A DNA stretch of 12,504 nucleotides from an archaeon (GTDB lineage Archaea; Hydrothermarchaeota; Hydrothermarchaeia; Hydrothermarchaeales; Hydrothermarchaeaceae), in NCBI GenBank assembly GCA_018830205.1, contig JAHJSX010000030.1, forward strand, positions 1 to 12,504, given 5' to 3'. Under the pieces are notes generated by a model, which was given only the letters and a program-made list of their open reading frames with translations, did not search any database and was not told where the DNA came from. How positions within the stretch are numbered: position 1 is the stretch's first letter; the number at the start of each line of letters is the position of its first letter. Of this stretch, positions 6,160-12,504 are shown piece after piece. The position numbers and the translations under genes are program-made.

Positions 6160-6702
6160 CTATTTCCAGAGTGAGAAATCCTTCTCTTTAAGCTCTCTAG
6201 ATTTCTTTTGTAAAAGCTTGTAAACCACGCCGTGCGGCATGCCCCTGCAAATGAGTGTTATGGCCTCCCTCGCAGCGTCTGCCCTCTCCGGGGTGCCGAC
6301 CACGGCAACGCACCTCCTGGATACTGAGACGTCTGCGCCCGTGTATTCTTCCACTGCTCTTCTGGCCTTTCCCTTTGTACCGATTATCCGTGCCTTTTGC
6401 CTCTCAAGTGTCTTTTTTGACCTGCCCACAATGTCCTCAAGTTCAATAATCTCGAGTACATAGTCGTCACTTCTAAGTTTCATGGCCTTTTGCGGGTTCA
6501 TACCCTCGCCTATTGCCTTTATTATGTCCCTTGTTTTCCATTCTGCGAGCACGTCCTCCCCAATATTTTCCACACGTACTGTTCCCTCTTCAGCATCCAA
6601 CTCTATCTTGACCTGAAGCCGGTCCTCTATCTCACGCTTTGTTGCCCCCTCTTTTCCTATCAAAACCCCAATCCGTTTTTTGGGAATTCGTAGATATTCC
6701 AT
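6160..6702 (-). CDS. Dim2/Pno1-like KH-domain ribosome-biogenesis protein
   Basis: This is a 180-residue protein with two KH domains. The first spans about residues 1-70 with loop IGKEG; the second spans about 95-155 with loop IGTKGKARRAVEEYTGADVSV. This matches archaeal Dim2/Pno1 (Krr1-like) proteins, which bind the 3' end of 16S rRNA and cooperate with RIO kinases and IF2 in late 30S maturation. The C-terminal basic stretch (LLQKKSRELKEKDFSLWK) is part of the typical ending. I start at ATG 6702-6700, right behind the rio1 stop (6706-6704) and with GTGAT upstream. A longer start at 6738 would add 12 residues from inside rio1 with no clear SD. It follows rio1 in the same operon, the order common in euryarchaea. 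Confidence 0.9.
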   Translation of the reverse strand: MEYLRIPKKRIGVLIGKEGATKREIEDRLQVKIELDAEEGTVRVENIGEDVLAEWKTRDIIKAIGEGMNPQKAMKLRSDDYVLEIIELEDIVGRSKKTLERQKARIIGTKGKARRAVEEYTGADVSVSRRCVAVVGTPERADAAREAITLICRGMPHGVVYKLLQKKSRELKEKDFSLWK

Positions 6703-6703
6703 T

Positions 6704-7462
6704 TCAATCACAAATCTCGTTAAAGACCTTTTTTTCATCTATTTTGAAGTACTTCTGGAAAAAGTTTGTTATGTTTGACACGTCGCGCCTCAGGAACTCC
6801 TCGGCTCGCGGATGGTCCTTTGCGACGGCTTGGGCAAAGTCTATCATTATTGGCTCACCTTTCATCATCAATATATTATACTCGCTTAAATCTGCATGTA
6901 CGAGCCCTGCTTTTTTGTAAAGGCGTTTAATGTCTCTTTTTATCTTTTTAAATACTTCTTTTGGGTCTTCCATCCGGGAATTTTTAAGCATGGGGGCCGG
7001 AACGTCGCCCTCTCCCAAAAATTCCATGATAATTATGTTGTTCTTGGAAGCGAGCGGCTCTGGAACTCTTATGTGCTCGGAAGCGCTTTTCAGGTTTCTG
7101 AACTCCTTTTGTACCCACAGTTTGACCATGATCCTTTTGCTTTTGCTTTTTTTTATGTCCTCAAAGCGATGGTCGCCGTCAATATACGCCATCATCATGC
7201 TGTAATCCCTGTTTCCGGTCCTGTGAATTTTCACGGCCAGGTTTTCGTCCCCGCGTTTCCCAAGGAACGTATTTGCCTCCTTGCCAGTTTTGATTGTACC
7301 ATATAATAGGTCTATCGCTCCTTTGTTTGCGAGGTCATAAAGAGCCAATAGGGTTGTCCTGTCAAAAACCTCATCGTGGATTTTGTAGTCCTCGACCCCT
7401 TTAACCCGCTTTCGCATCTGGTCTATTTTTTTGTCCAGTTTTAAGACTTTCTTCTCGAGCAA
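6704..7462 (-). CDS. RIO1-family serine/threonine kinase/ATPase
   Basis: RIO1 proteins are atypical kinases that use ATP to finish small-subunit maturation. The 252-residue product has the N-terminal RIO1 helices, a P-loop GTIKTGKEANTF at 55-66, the ATP-binding lysine in LAVKIHRTG (Lys78), and WVQKEFRNL at 116-124. The catalytic loop is LVHADLSEYNIL (Asp191, Asn196) and the metal-binding site is MIDFAQAV (Asp208). All active residues are present, so it should be functional. RIO1 is preferred over RIO2 because of the STGKEA-like P-loop and the lack of an N-terminal winged helix. The start is TTG 7462-7460, directly abutting the aIF1A stop codon, with GGGAG 8 bases upstream. Confidence 0.95.
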   Translation of the reverse strand: MLEKKVLKLDKKIDQMRKRVKGVEDYKIHDEVFDRTTLLALYDLANKGAIDLLYGTIKTGKEANTFLGKRGDENLAVKIHRTGNRDYSMMMAYIDGDHRFEDIKKSKSKRIMVKLWVQKEFRNLKSASEHIRVPEPLASKNNIIIMEFLGEGDVPAPMLKNSRMEDPKEVFKKIKRDIKRLYKKAGLVHADLSEYNILMMKGEPIMIDFAQAVAKDHPRAEEFLRRDVSNITNFFQKYFKIDEKKVFNEICD

Positions 7463-7783
7463 CTAGATTACTCCCTGATTCATGAGCCTGTTCACCTGCG
7501 GCCTTGTGTACCGCCAGACTATGTCCCCTTTTTTGTCCGCCTGAACCGACCACGGCTTGACGATGACTATGTCGCCCGCCTTTATCCAAATCCTGCGCCT
7601 GATTTTCCCGGGGATTCTGCACATCCTTACGTTGTTGTCCTTGCACTTGACAACCATGCGGCTTGCCCCCATCAGCTGTTCCACTATCCCGAATACTTCG
7701 CCGTCTCTTGGCATCCGGAGCCTTCTTAGTTCCTGTGCTTCGTCTTCTATCTCTTCCAGGGGCATTCCTCCAATGTTGTACAT
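7463..7783 (-). CDS. Translation initiation factor aIF1A
   Basis: This is the archaeal homologue of eIF1A/IF1, an OB-fold protein that occupies the A site of the small subunit during initiation. The 106-residue product shows LRMPRDGEVFGIVEQLMGAS, then RMVVKCKDNNVRMCRIPGKIRRRIWIKAGDIVIVKPW and DKKGDIVWRYT, the full OB-fold pattern of the family. The start is uncertain. ATG 7783-7781 lies 9 bases after the tyrS stop with AGGG only two bases away, while ATG 7765-7763 (MPLEEIEDE) has GGAGG almost touching it. Neither has ideal spacing. It sits between tyrS and rio1 and is probably co-transcribed with both. Confidence 0.96.
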   Translation of the reverse strand: MYNIGGMPLEEIEDEAQELRRLRMPRDGEVFGIVEQLMGASRMVVKCKDNNVRMCRIPGKIRRRIWIKAGDIVIVKPWSVQADKKGDIVWRYTRPQVNRLMNQGVI

Positions 7784-7792
7784 GTCCCTTAT

Positions 7793-8896
7793 TTAACCGT
7801 TTGTAACCGCCTCGTAAAGCCTTGCGGCCTTGTTGTCCTTCTCAAAGTGAACTCTTATAGGGCTTACGAGCCGGTCTATCTCACGCGCAACGGCACCCTT
7901 TAAATCCTGCGGGTGGAGATCTCCTCCTGCATAAGACGCCTCAAGTTCACGGTAACTTGAAAAAGTAAAGTCGCCGCCAAATTTCTCTGGCCTTTTTATC
8001 TCAAGCTCACCGCTTGAGCGGAATATTATCTCTTTCGTGTACTCAAGTACCGGGTTGTCCTTCGCCGTGTTCATGGGGCAAAAAGCAGAATTTATCTTCC
8101 TCTTTATATCTTCAGCTGAATCGTGGACAAAAATCGACGTATCTGGGATTGATTTTGACATCTTTGAGCTTATTGCCCTGTCAATGGCGCTGTCTTCATC
8201 GAAGCCCTTTGCGCCCGCCGGCCCGTCAAGGCCCATGAGCATGCGGTGGCTTACTATTACGGGTTTTCCATTCACGCCTTTTCCTTCATATCCAAGCTGC
8301 TTGACTATGTCACGCTTCTCGGCTATCTCCCTTGCAAGCATGTTCACCTTGCGCTGGTCAAGGCCGAGCTGGCAGATGTCAGCCCCGATATGAAAAATAT
8401 CGGCGCACTGCATGGAGGGGTAGAAATTCAGGGCAGCCGACTGGGAGTCGTCGTCGCTTCGGCCTGCGATGGCCAGACTGCGCCTGGTCCGCTTGAGCGA
8501 GTGGTTCCTTGCTATTATAATGACCTTCTTCCAGTACTCTGGGTCGTCAAAAAATTCCTTGTGCCAGATGACCTCCACTTTTTTCATGTCAACGCCTGCG
8601 GCCTTCCAGACCTCCACAAAATACTCGCCGGCGGTACGAATCCTTTCAAGGTCCCCGTCGAACTTGTTGTTAATCCATGCAAACGAGTCTGCAAGTATGA
8701 GCTTCACCTTCACGCCTGCCGCAAGGAGGTCCTTTATCAAAAGGGGACGATAGACACCCACCGGCAGGTGCGCTAAGCCGCTTGGCTCGAATCCATCGTA
8801 GGCAACTGGGTGCTTTTTTTCGCGCAAGAGCTGTTTTAGCTCACTTTCCTTTATAATCTCCTGCCCGACTCCTTTTACCAGCTCGAATCTATCCAT
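7793..8896 (-). CDS. tyrS: Tyrosyl-tRNA synthetase, archaeal/eukaryotic type
   Basis: This class I synthetase charges tRNA-Tyr. The 367-residue product has a Rossmann catalytic domain with YDGFEPSGLAHLPVG at 33-47, where the HIGH motif is HLPV. It also has the conserved stretch ADSFAWINNKFDGDLERIRTAGEYFVEVWKAAGVD, FHIGADICQLGLDQRKVNMLARE in the tyrosine pocket, and an intact KMSKS at 245-249. The FEPSG/NNK/EVWKAAG signature is that of archaeal and plant-type TyrRS. I place the start at ATG 8896-8894 because a TATA-like element centred at 8923.5 predicts a transcript beginning here with no leader. A TTG at 8917 would lie ahead of the expected transcription start. It opens the operon tyrS-aIF1A-rio1-dim2. 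Confidence 0.94.
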   Translation of the reverse strand: MDRFELVKGVGQEIIKESELKQLLREKKHPVAYDGFEPSGLAHLPVGVYRPLLIKDLLAAGVKVKLILADSFAWINNKFDGDLERIRTAGEYFVEVWKAAGVDMKKVEVIWHKEFFDDPEYWKKVIIIARNHSLKRTRRSLAIAGRSDDDSQSAALNFYPSMQCADIFHIGADICQLGLDQRKVNMLAREIAEKRDIVKQLGYEGKGVNGKPVIVSHRMLMGLDGPAGAKGFDEDSAIDRAISSKMSKSIPDTSIFVHDSAEDIKRKINSAFCPMNTAKDNPVLEYTKEIIFRSSGELEIKRPEKFGGDFTFSSYRELEASYAGGDLHPQDLKGAVAREIDRLVSPIRVHFEKDNKAARLYEAVTNG

Positions 8897-8913
8897 ATTC
8901 GAAAAGTTCGCGC

Positions 8914-8933
8914 GCAAAGTTTATTAAGTTTGC
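8914..8933. promoter_or_regulatory. Symmetric bidirectional BRE-TATA-BRE promoter
   Basis: GCAAAGTTTATTAAGTTTGC is nearly its own reverse complement. It reads as a BRE-like GCAAAG plus TTTATTAA on the plus strand, and as GCAAAC plus TTAATAAA on the minus strand. The centre, 8923.5, is 27.5 bases from both the tyrS ATG (8896) and the GTG of the divergent gene (8951). That is the normal TATA-to-start distance in archaea, so one element probably drives both genes as leaderless transcripts. Confidence 0.6.
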
Positions 8934-8950
8934 TGATTCGAGAGTTGAGA

Positions 8951-9469
8951 GTGGAACCAATTGAGCAGGCCTGGATAGTGACAGACCTCATGGCAAAGGA
9001 GGCAACAAAGGAGGGGCTTTTGGTAGATAAGGCCGTGTCCCTTTTGAGGTCCGCAAAAGCTCTTTTAAACGAGTGCCACCTGAACATAGCAACACGGGAC
9101 GAGCTCCTGCCAAAGGCCGCCGCCCTCATGAACGAAGCGCAAAAAGAAATATTTACCCTGGCAAAACCACTCGGCAGCGATTTTGAAGAAAAATGGACAG
9201 CACAGTTGAAGAAGGCCCTTCACGGCGAAAAAATAGGTGAATTTAAAGTCGAGGGTTCCTCAAAATTCAGGCCCAACATGCCAAAGGGCAGTGAGTGGGT
9301 GAGGGTTGCAATGCCAGAGGGGGCCAAGGGGAAAATGAAGGATATTGAAAAGAGTGCTGGTGTTGAAATCAAAGAAGACGATGACTCGCACGTAATCATA
9401 GCCGGGGACAAAGAGGCAATCCGAAAGGCGCTTGACGAGCTGTCCCCTTATTTCAAAAATAAGAACTAG
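8951..9469 (+). CDS. DUF2096-like archaeal protein, divergent from tyrS
   Basis: This is a 172-residue soluble protein without signal or membrane segments. The N-terminal half (VEPIEQAWIVTDLMAKEA, then LRSAKALLN and FEEKWTAQLKKAL) is helical. The C-terminal part, about 105-168, reads as beta-alpha-beta-beta-alpha, with EWVRVAMPEG and SHVIIAGDKEAIRKALDEL. The IEQxW start, the LRSAKxLxN helix and the EWVR segment recall DUF2096, an archaeal family of unknown function; this is from memory and needs a profile search. I start at GTG 8951 because the bidirectional promoter predicts a transcription start there and the product then opens like the family. TTG codons at 8930 and 8945 are in-frame alternatives without an SD. 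A link to translation is suggested only by the shared promoter. Confidence 0.75.
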   Translation: MEPIEQAWIVTDLMAKEATKEGLLVDKAVSLLRSAKALLNECHLNIATRDELLPKAAALMNEAQKEIFTLAKPLGSDFEEKWTAQLKKALHGEKIGEFKVEGSSKFRPNMPKGSEWVRVAMPEGAKGKMKDIEKSAGVEIKEDDDSHVIIAGDKEAIRKALDELSPYFKNKN

Positions 9470-9485
9470 GTTAAAAATTTTAAGT
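9470..9485 (+). promoter_or_regulatory. BRE/TATA promoter of the superoxide reductase gene
   Basis: GTTAAA (9470-9475) fits the archaeal BRE pattern RNWAAW exactly. It is followed after two bases by TTTTAAGT (9478-9485). Transcription would begin near 9505-9508, leaving a leader of about 12-15 bases that still contains the SD GGGAGGT (9507-9513). Confidence 0.5.
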
Positions 9486-9503
9486 ATTGTGCGAGGAACA
9501 ATA
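9485..9503 (+). promoter_or_regulatory. Inverted repeat over the superoxide reductase promoter
   Basis: TATTGT (9485-9490) and ACAATA (9498-9503) are reverse complements separated by 7 bases. The repeat sits between the TATA-like box and the expected transcription start, where a bound repressor would block initiation. The ATTGT/ACAAT half-sites are also found, fused, in the palindrome ahead of nuoA. Confidence 0.35.
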
Positions 9504-9519
9504 ATCGGGAGGTAACAAT

Positions 9520-9897
9520 ATGACAAAGCAAAAACAGGTTTACAAGTGCAATGTATGCGGGAATATCGTTGAGGTTTTGCACGCAGGTGTTGGAGAGCTC
9601 GTTTGCTGCGGCGAGTCTATGATGCTTCTTGTGGAAAACACAGTAGATGCCGCTATTGAAAAACACGTGCCCGTAATTGAAAAAACAGAAAAAGGGGTTA
9701 AGGTGAAGGTAGGTTCTGTCCCGCATCCAATGGAGGAAGAACACCATATAGAGTGGATTGAAATAATCGCTGATGGAAGAGTTTATAGAAAGTTCCTAAA
9801 ACCAGGGGACGAACCTATCGCAGAGTTTGGGATAAATGCAGACAATATCATTGCAAGAGAATACTGCAATCTCCACGGCCTTTGGAAATCAGATTAA
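9520..9897 (+). CDS. dfx: Desulfoferrodoxin, two-iron (class I) superoxide reductase
   Basis: This cytoplasmic enzyme reduces superoxide to hydrogen peroxide using rubredoxin-like electron donors. The 125-residue product matches the classical desulfoferrodoxin numbering. An N-terminal desulforedoxin FeCys4 site is formed by Cys10, Cys13, Cys29 and Cys30. The catalytic Fe(His4Cys) site is His49, His69, His75, Cys116 and His119, with Glu47-Lys48 next to His49 as in active enzymes. All ligands are present, so both iron centres should form. ATG 9520-9522 has GGGAGGT with 6-base spacing. It has its own promoter and ends in a four-base overlap with the convergent prenyl synthase gene. It marks an anaerobe or microaerophile that meets oxygen. 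Confidence 0.97.
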   Translation: MTKQKQVYKCNVCGNIVEVLHAGVGELVCCGESMMLLVENTVDAAIEKHVPVIEKTEKGVKVKVGSVPHPMEEEHHIEWIEIIADGRVYRKFLKPGDEPIAEFGINADNIIAREYCNLHGLWKSD

Positions 9898-10925
9898 TAA
9901 GTCCTGTTTACAAGGAAATTCGTCAGAGTTCTTAGTTTGTCCATCGACTCGTTTTCAATACCTGTCTTGTCAAGCTCGTCTAGGGCCTCGCGCTCAAACT
10001 TGTCTGCTATCTTTTGAGACTCTTCCCTCGCATTTACCCCGTCCAGAATAGTTAAGATTGTGCTTACATCGCCGTCAGACATTTCTTCCTTTTTGTAAAT
10101 CTCAATTAACTGGCCTCTGTCTTTTTCCGATGCATTTTCGAACGCGTATAAAACAGGAAGCGTCTTCTTTTTGTTTTTTATGTCACTGGCCTTTGGCTTT
10201 CCTGTGTCTTCGGTTTTTTGCCAGATGCCGATTATGTCATCAACTATCTGGAATGCGGCTCCGATTTTCCTTCCGAATTTTTTAAAATGTTCTGGGGTTT
10301 TCTCGTCGTTTGTTGCAAGTACTGCGCCGATGAAAGTTGATGCCTCAATTAGAGCCGCGGTCTTCCTGGAAACCATATCCAAATACATATCGGGTGTAAC
10401 ATCATTCCTGCCCTCAAAACTCATATCGAGGTACTGGCCCTCGCAAAGCTCCATTACAGTGCGGTTGAGTATCCCCATTACGTCCACGATTTTCGAATGC
10501 GTAACGTTTAGTTCATCAAGGCGCAAGGCAGCGAGGTTTGCCATGACATGCATCCCGTCCCCGGCGTTGATTGCGTGCGGCACGCCCCAGATTTTCCAGA
10601 CAGTGGGCTTGTGCCTTCTTTCAGTGTCCATGTCCTCTATGTCATCATGAATTAGTGAAAAGTTGTGTATCAGCTCAAGTGCGGCTGCTGGTGCAAGCGC
10701 CTTGTCGTAAACACCGCTTATGGCGTTGTATGTCAAAAGGCACATGGTCGGCCTAAACCTCTTTCCCACATAGCCCTTGGCGGGCTTTAGGTCCTCATCA
10801 AGCCACCCCAGGTGGTATTTCATTATGTCATAAAGTGGTTTTGGAAAGTCATGACCCTCAAAGGTGCGGTTTATCTCGGCATCAATCATACCCAGATGCT
10901 GGTTTAGTATTTCTTCGCCATCCAT
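9894..10925 (-). CDS. Trans-polyprenyl diphosphate synthase (probable geranylgeranyl diphosphate synthase)
   Basis: The enzyme condenses isopentenyl diphosphate with allylic diphosphates; in archaea the C20 product feeds ether-lipid synthesis. The 343-residue product has GKRFRP at 54-59 and the first Asp-rich motif LIHDDIEDMD with Asp94, Asp95 and Asp98. The second is FQIVDDIIGIWQ (Asp229, Asp230, with Gly where a third Asp is usual), followed by GKPKASDIKNKKKTLP. The DDxxGIW form is known in the IdsA-like branch and is active there. Phe89, five residues before the first motif, fits the aromatic chain-length stop of archaeal GGPP synthases, so a C20 product is likely but inferred. ATG 10925-10923 has GGGAGG 8 bases upstream. 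It follows lon by 43 bases and converges on dfx. Confidence 0.93.
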   Translation of the reverse strand: MDGEEILNQHLGMIDAEINRTFEGHDFPKPLYDIMKYHLGWLDEDLKPAKGYVGKRFRPTMCLLTYNAISGVYDKALAPAAALELIHNFSLIHDDIEDMDTERRHKPTVWKIWGVPHAINAGDGMHVMANLAALRLDELNVTHSKIVDVMGILNRTVMELCEGQYLDMSFEGRNDVTPDMYLDMVSRKTAALIEASTFIGAVLATNDEKTPEHFKKFGRKIGAAFQIVDDIIGIWQKTEDTGKPKASDIKNKKKTLPVLYAFENASEKDRGQLIEIYKKEEMSDGDVSTILTILDGVNAREESQKIADKFEREALDELDKTGIENESMDKLRTLTNFLVNRTY

Positions 10926-10968
10926 TATACTTGCCTCCCTATAAAATCAGCTATACGAAATAAAAATA
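10926..10968 (-). promoter_or_regulatory. AT-rich gap between lon and the prenyl synthase gene
   Basis: The minus strand begins AATATTTTTATTT right after the lon stop and ends in the SD GGGAGG. The T-rich stretch could end the lon transcript or act as a TATA-like box for the next gene, with a start near 10935 and a short leader. The sequence does not decide between these, and read-through from lon is also possible. Confidence 0.3.
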
Positions 10969-12504
10969 TTACGCCGTGTGCTTATCGATGGTTGGCTTTT
11001 TTACATCCGGCAGAGGTATAAGGTCTTTAATCTTCTCAAGGAGTCCTTCTTTGTCGCCTGTCCAGATGAATACGTGCTCCAATACCTGGGACAAATTTTT
11101 CACAGGGATAATCTTTATTTGGCTTTTTGCCGCAACCATCACGTCCTTGTTATTGGCATAGGGAATTATTACTTTTTTTATACCTGCAGCTATCGCTGCC
11201 TCAATCTTTGCATTTACGCCGCCTACCGGCAAAACATCGCCTCTTACACTTAGGCTCCCTGTCATCGCAGTGCTCATGTCCACGGGGATGTTCTCAAGCG
11301 CAGAAAGCACTGCGGTTGCAACAGAAATGCTTGCACTGTCACCTTCCACTCCTTCATAGGTCTGCAAAAACTGTATGTGCACATCGTATTTTGATATGTC
11401 CACGCCGGTGTGCTTTTTGATTACTGCACTTACGTTTTGTATGGCCTCCTGTGCTATTATCTGCAGTTTGCCTGTGGCAATTATTCTTCCCTCTTCCCTG
11501 CTATGGGCCGGTGCAACTTCTGCAACGATTGGCAGTATTACCCCGCTGTCAGACCCAATTACTGCAAGGCCGTTTACCTTGCCTATCTCGCTGCCTTTAG
11601 TTGTATATACATGGTAATCCTTTTTGACGCTGATGTACCTGTCAGCTATCTGCTGCTCCAGCGTCTTTGCGATGCTTTTTGCCTTTTTAACGTGTTTTAC
11701 GTCCACGAATCTGGCCTTCTCGCTTCTTGCAACGTCCCCTGCCGCCCTTACAAGTCCGCCAAGACCCCTCAGTCTCAGGGTCAATTTTTCTCTCCTTCCA
11801 GAGCGCCTTTTTGCCTCCTCTATTATCGCTATTACTGCGTCCCGCCTGAAGTGGGGAATCTTTTTGTCCTTTACTACTTCTTGCGCTACGAACTGCGCCA
11901 GTTTGTTCCTGTTTTCAAGGTTGTCGTTCATTACGTCCTTCATGTATATCTCATAGCCATAGCCCCTGATTCTTGAGCGCAGCGCAGGGTGCATGTTGAC
12001 GACGGTCTCAAGGTTGCCTGCAGCCACAAGTATGAAGTCGCATGTGACGGGCTCTGTTCTTATCATTGCCCCGCTTGAGCGCTCGCTCTGGCCTGTAATC
12101 TGGTACTTCTTCTCCTGAAGCCCCGTTAAAAGGTCCTGCTGGGATTCTATTCCAAGCGTGGCTATCTCATCAATAAATAAAATGCCTTTGTTTGCCCGAT
12201 GAATTGCTCCCGCTTCGACAAGCTCATGCGGCGGTGTTTCAAGTCCGCCGGACTGGAATGGGTCGTGCCGGACATCCCCGAGAAGCGCTCCTGCGTGGGA
12301 GCCCGTGGCATCAACAAACGGCGCCTTTGTCTTGCCTTTGTTGTTTACAAGGAGTTTCGGGACGAGCACATCGTCCTTGACTTTGATATACTGCCTTCCC
12401 ATAAGGAGGAAAACTGATGCTATTATGCCGCCAAAAAGCACCATTGGGTTTGAGCCCGGGGCAAAAAATCCATAGTAGATAACGAGAAACATTATTGAGA
12501 TAAA
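10969..12504 (-). CDS. lonB: Archaeal LonB membrane-anchored ATP-dependent protease, 5' end outside window
   Basis: LonB degrades damaged or regulatory proteins at the inner face of the membrane. The 512 codons visible are open to position 12504, so the N-terminus and Walker A lie beyond the edge. At the right edge are two hydrophobic segments (around MFLVIYYGFFA and MVLFGGIIASVFLLMG), the transmembrane insertion between Walker A and B that defines LonB. Walker B GILFIDEI is near 12171 and the sensor-1 region ILVAAGN follows. The arginine-rich HPALRSRIRGYGYE comes next. The protease domain has the catalytic serine in VEGDSASIS (codon near 11337) and lysine in GGVNAKIEAAIAAG (near 11208), so the Ser-Lys dyad is intact. 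No intein is seen in the visible part. The protein ends in PDVKKPTIDKHTA. Confidence 0.96.
   Translation of the reverse strand, partial: FISIMFLVIYYGFFAPGSNPMVLFGGIIASVFLLMGRQYIKVKDDVLVPKLLVNNKGKTKAPFVDATGSHAGALLGDVRHDPFQSGGLETPPHELVEAGAIHRANKGILFIDEIATLGIESQQDLLTGLQEKKYQITGQSERSSGAMIRTEPVTCDFILVAAGNLETVVNMHPALRSRIRGYGYEIYMKDVMNDNLENRNKLAQFVAQEVVKDKKIPHFRRDAVIAIIEEAKRRSGRREKLTLRLRGLGGLVRAAGDVARSEKARFVDVKHVKKAKSIAKTLEQQIADRYISVKKDYHVYTTKGSEIGKVNGLAVIGSDSGVILPIVAEVAPAHSREEGRIIATGKLQIIAQEAIQNVSAVIKKHTGVDISKYDVHIQFLQTYEGVEGDSASISVATAVLSALENIPVDMSTAMTGSLSVRGDVLPVGGVNAKIEAAIAAGIKKVIIPYANNKDVMVAAKSQIKIIPVKNLSQVLEHVFIWTGDKEGLLEKIKDLIPLPDVKKPTIDKHTA

Noticed and set aside
6703..6738. Longer start for the Dim2-like protein inside rio1
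   Set aside because: No SD, and the added residues are the antisense-independent overlap with the conserved rio1 C-terminus; the KH domain begins directly after ATG 6702.
8897..8917. TTG start for TyrRS seven residues upstream
   Set aside because: It would lie upstream of the transcription start predicted from the TATA-like element; ATG 8896 fits a leaderless message.
1..12504. Mobile elements, CRISPR arrays, tRNA or rRNA genes
   Set aside because: No transposase, integrase, direct-repeat array or tRNA-like cloverleaf was recognised; the window is densely filled with housekeeping genes.

Overview
The window looks like a chromosomal segment from an uncultured, anaerobic or microaerophilic archaeon. 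The evidence is the gene content. It carries archaeal translation and ribosome-biogenesis genes (tyrosyl-tRNA synthetase of the archaeal type, aIF1A, a RIO1 kinase and a Dim2-like KH protein), a trans-prenyl diphosphate synthase for ether lipids, a membrane-anchored LonB protease, a superoxide reductase, and archaeal BRE/TATA-like promoter elements. Strong Shine-Dalgarno (SD) motifs precede most genes inside operons, and several starts are TTG or GTG. I cannot name a genus. The layout suits a euryarchaeal-type or DPANN-like lineage, but that is inference.

Region 1 (1-6010, minus strand) is a respiratory complex I / Fpo-type operon read right to left: nuoA, nuoB, nuoC, a CBS-domain gene, nuoD, nuoH, nuoI, nuoJ in two pieces, nuoK, and the 5' part of an MrpD/NuoL-like antiporter subunit that runs off the left edge. 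Genes overlap or lie within a few bases of one another. No NADH-input module (nuoE, F, G) is visible. The CBS gene between nuoC and nuoD is the most unusual part.

Region 2 (6011-6159) is the operon control region. It holds a BRE/TATA pair, a perfect 14-bp palindrome upstream of it, and a possible seven-codon leader ORF with its own SD. A T-run ends the neighbouring transcript.

Region 3 (6160-8896, minus strand) is a tight translation cluster: tyrS, aIF1A, rio1, dim2. A nearly palindromic BRE-TATA-BRE element at 8914-8933 lies exactly midway between the tyrS ATG and the GTG of a divergent DUF2096-like gene, so both may be made from leaderless transcripts.

Region 4 (8951-12504) holds, on the plus strand, the DUF2096-like gene and a two-iron superoxide reductase with a candidate operator over its promoter. 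On the minus strand are the prenyl diphosphate synthase gene (convergent with the reductase, stop codons overlapping) and a LonB gene whose 5' end, including Walker A, lies beyond the right edge.

Functionally, the complex I operon would couple oxidation of an unidentified donor to ion pumping, the translation cluster serves 30S maturation and initiation, the superoxide reductase detoxifies superoxide, and LonB provides membrane-linked protein quality control.
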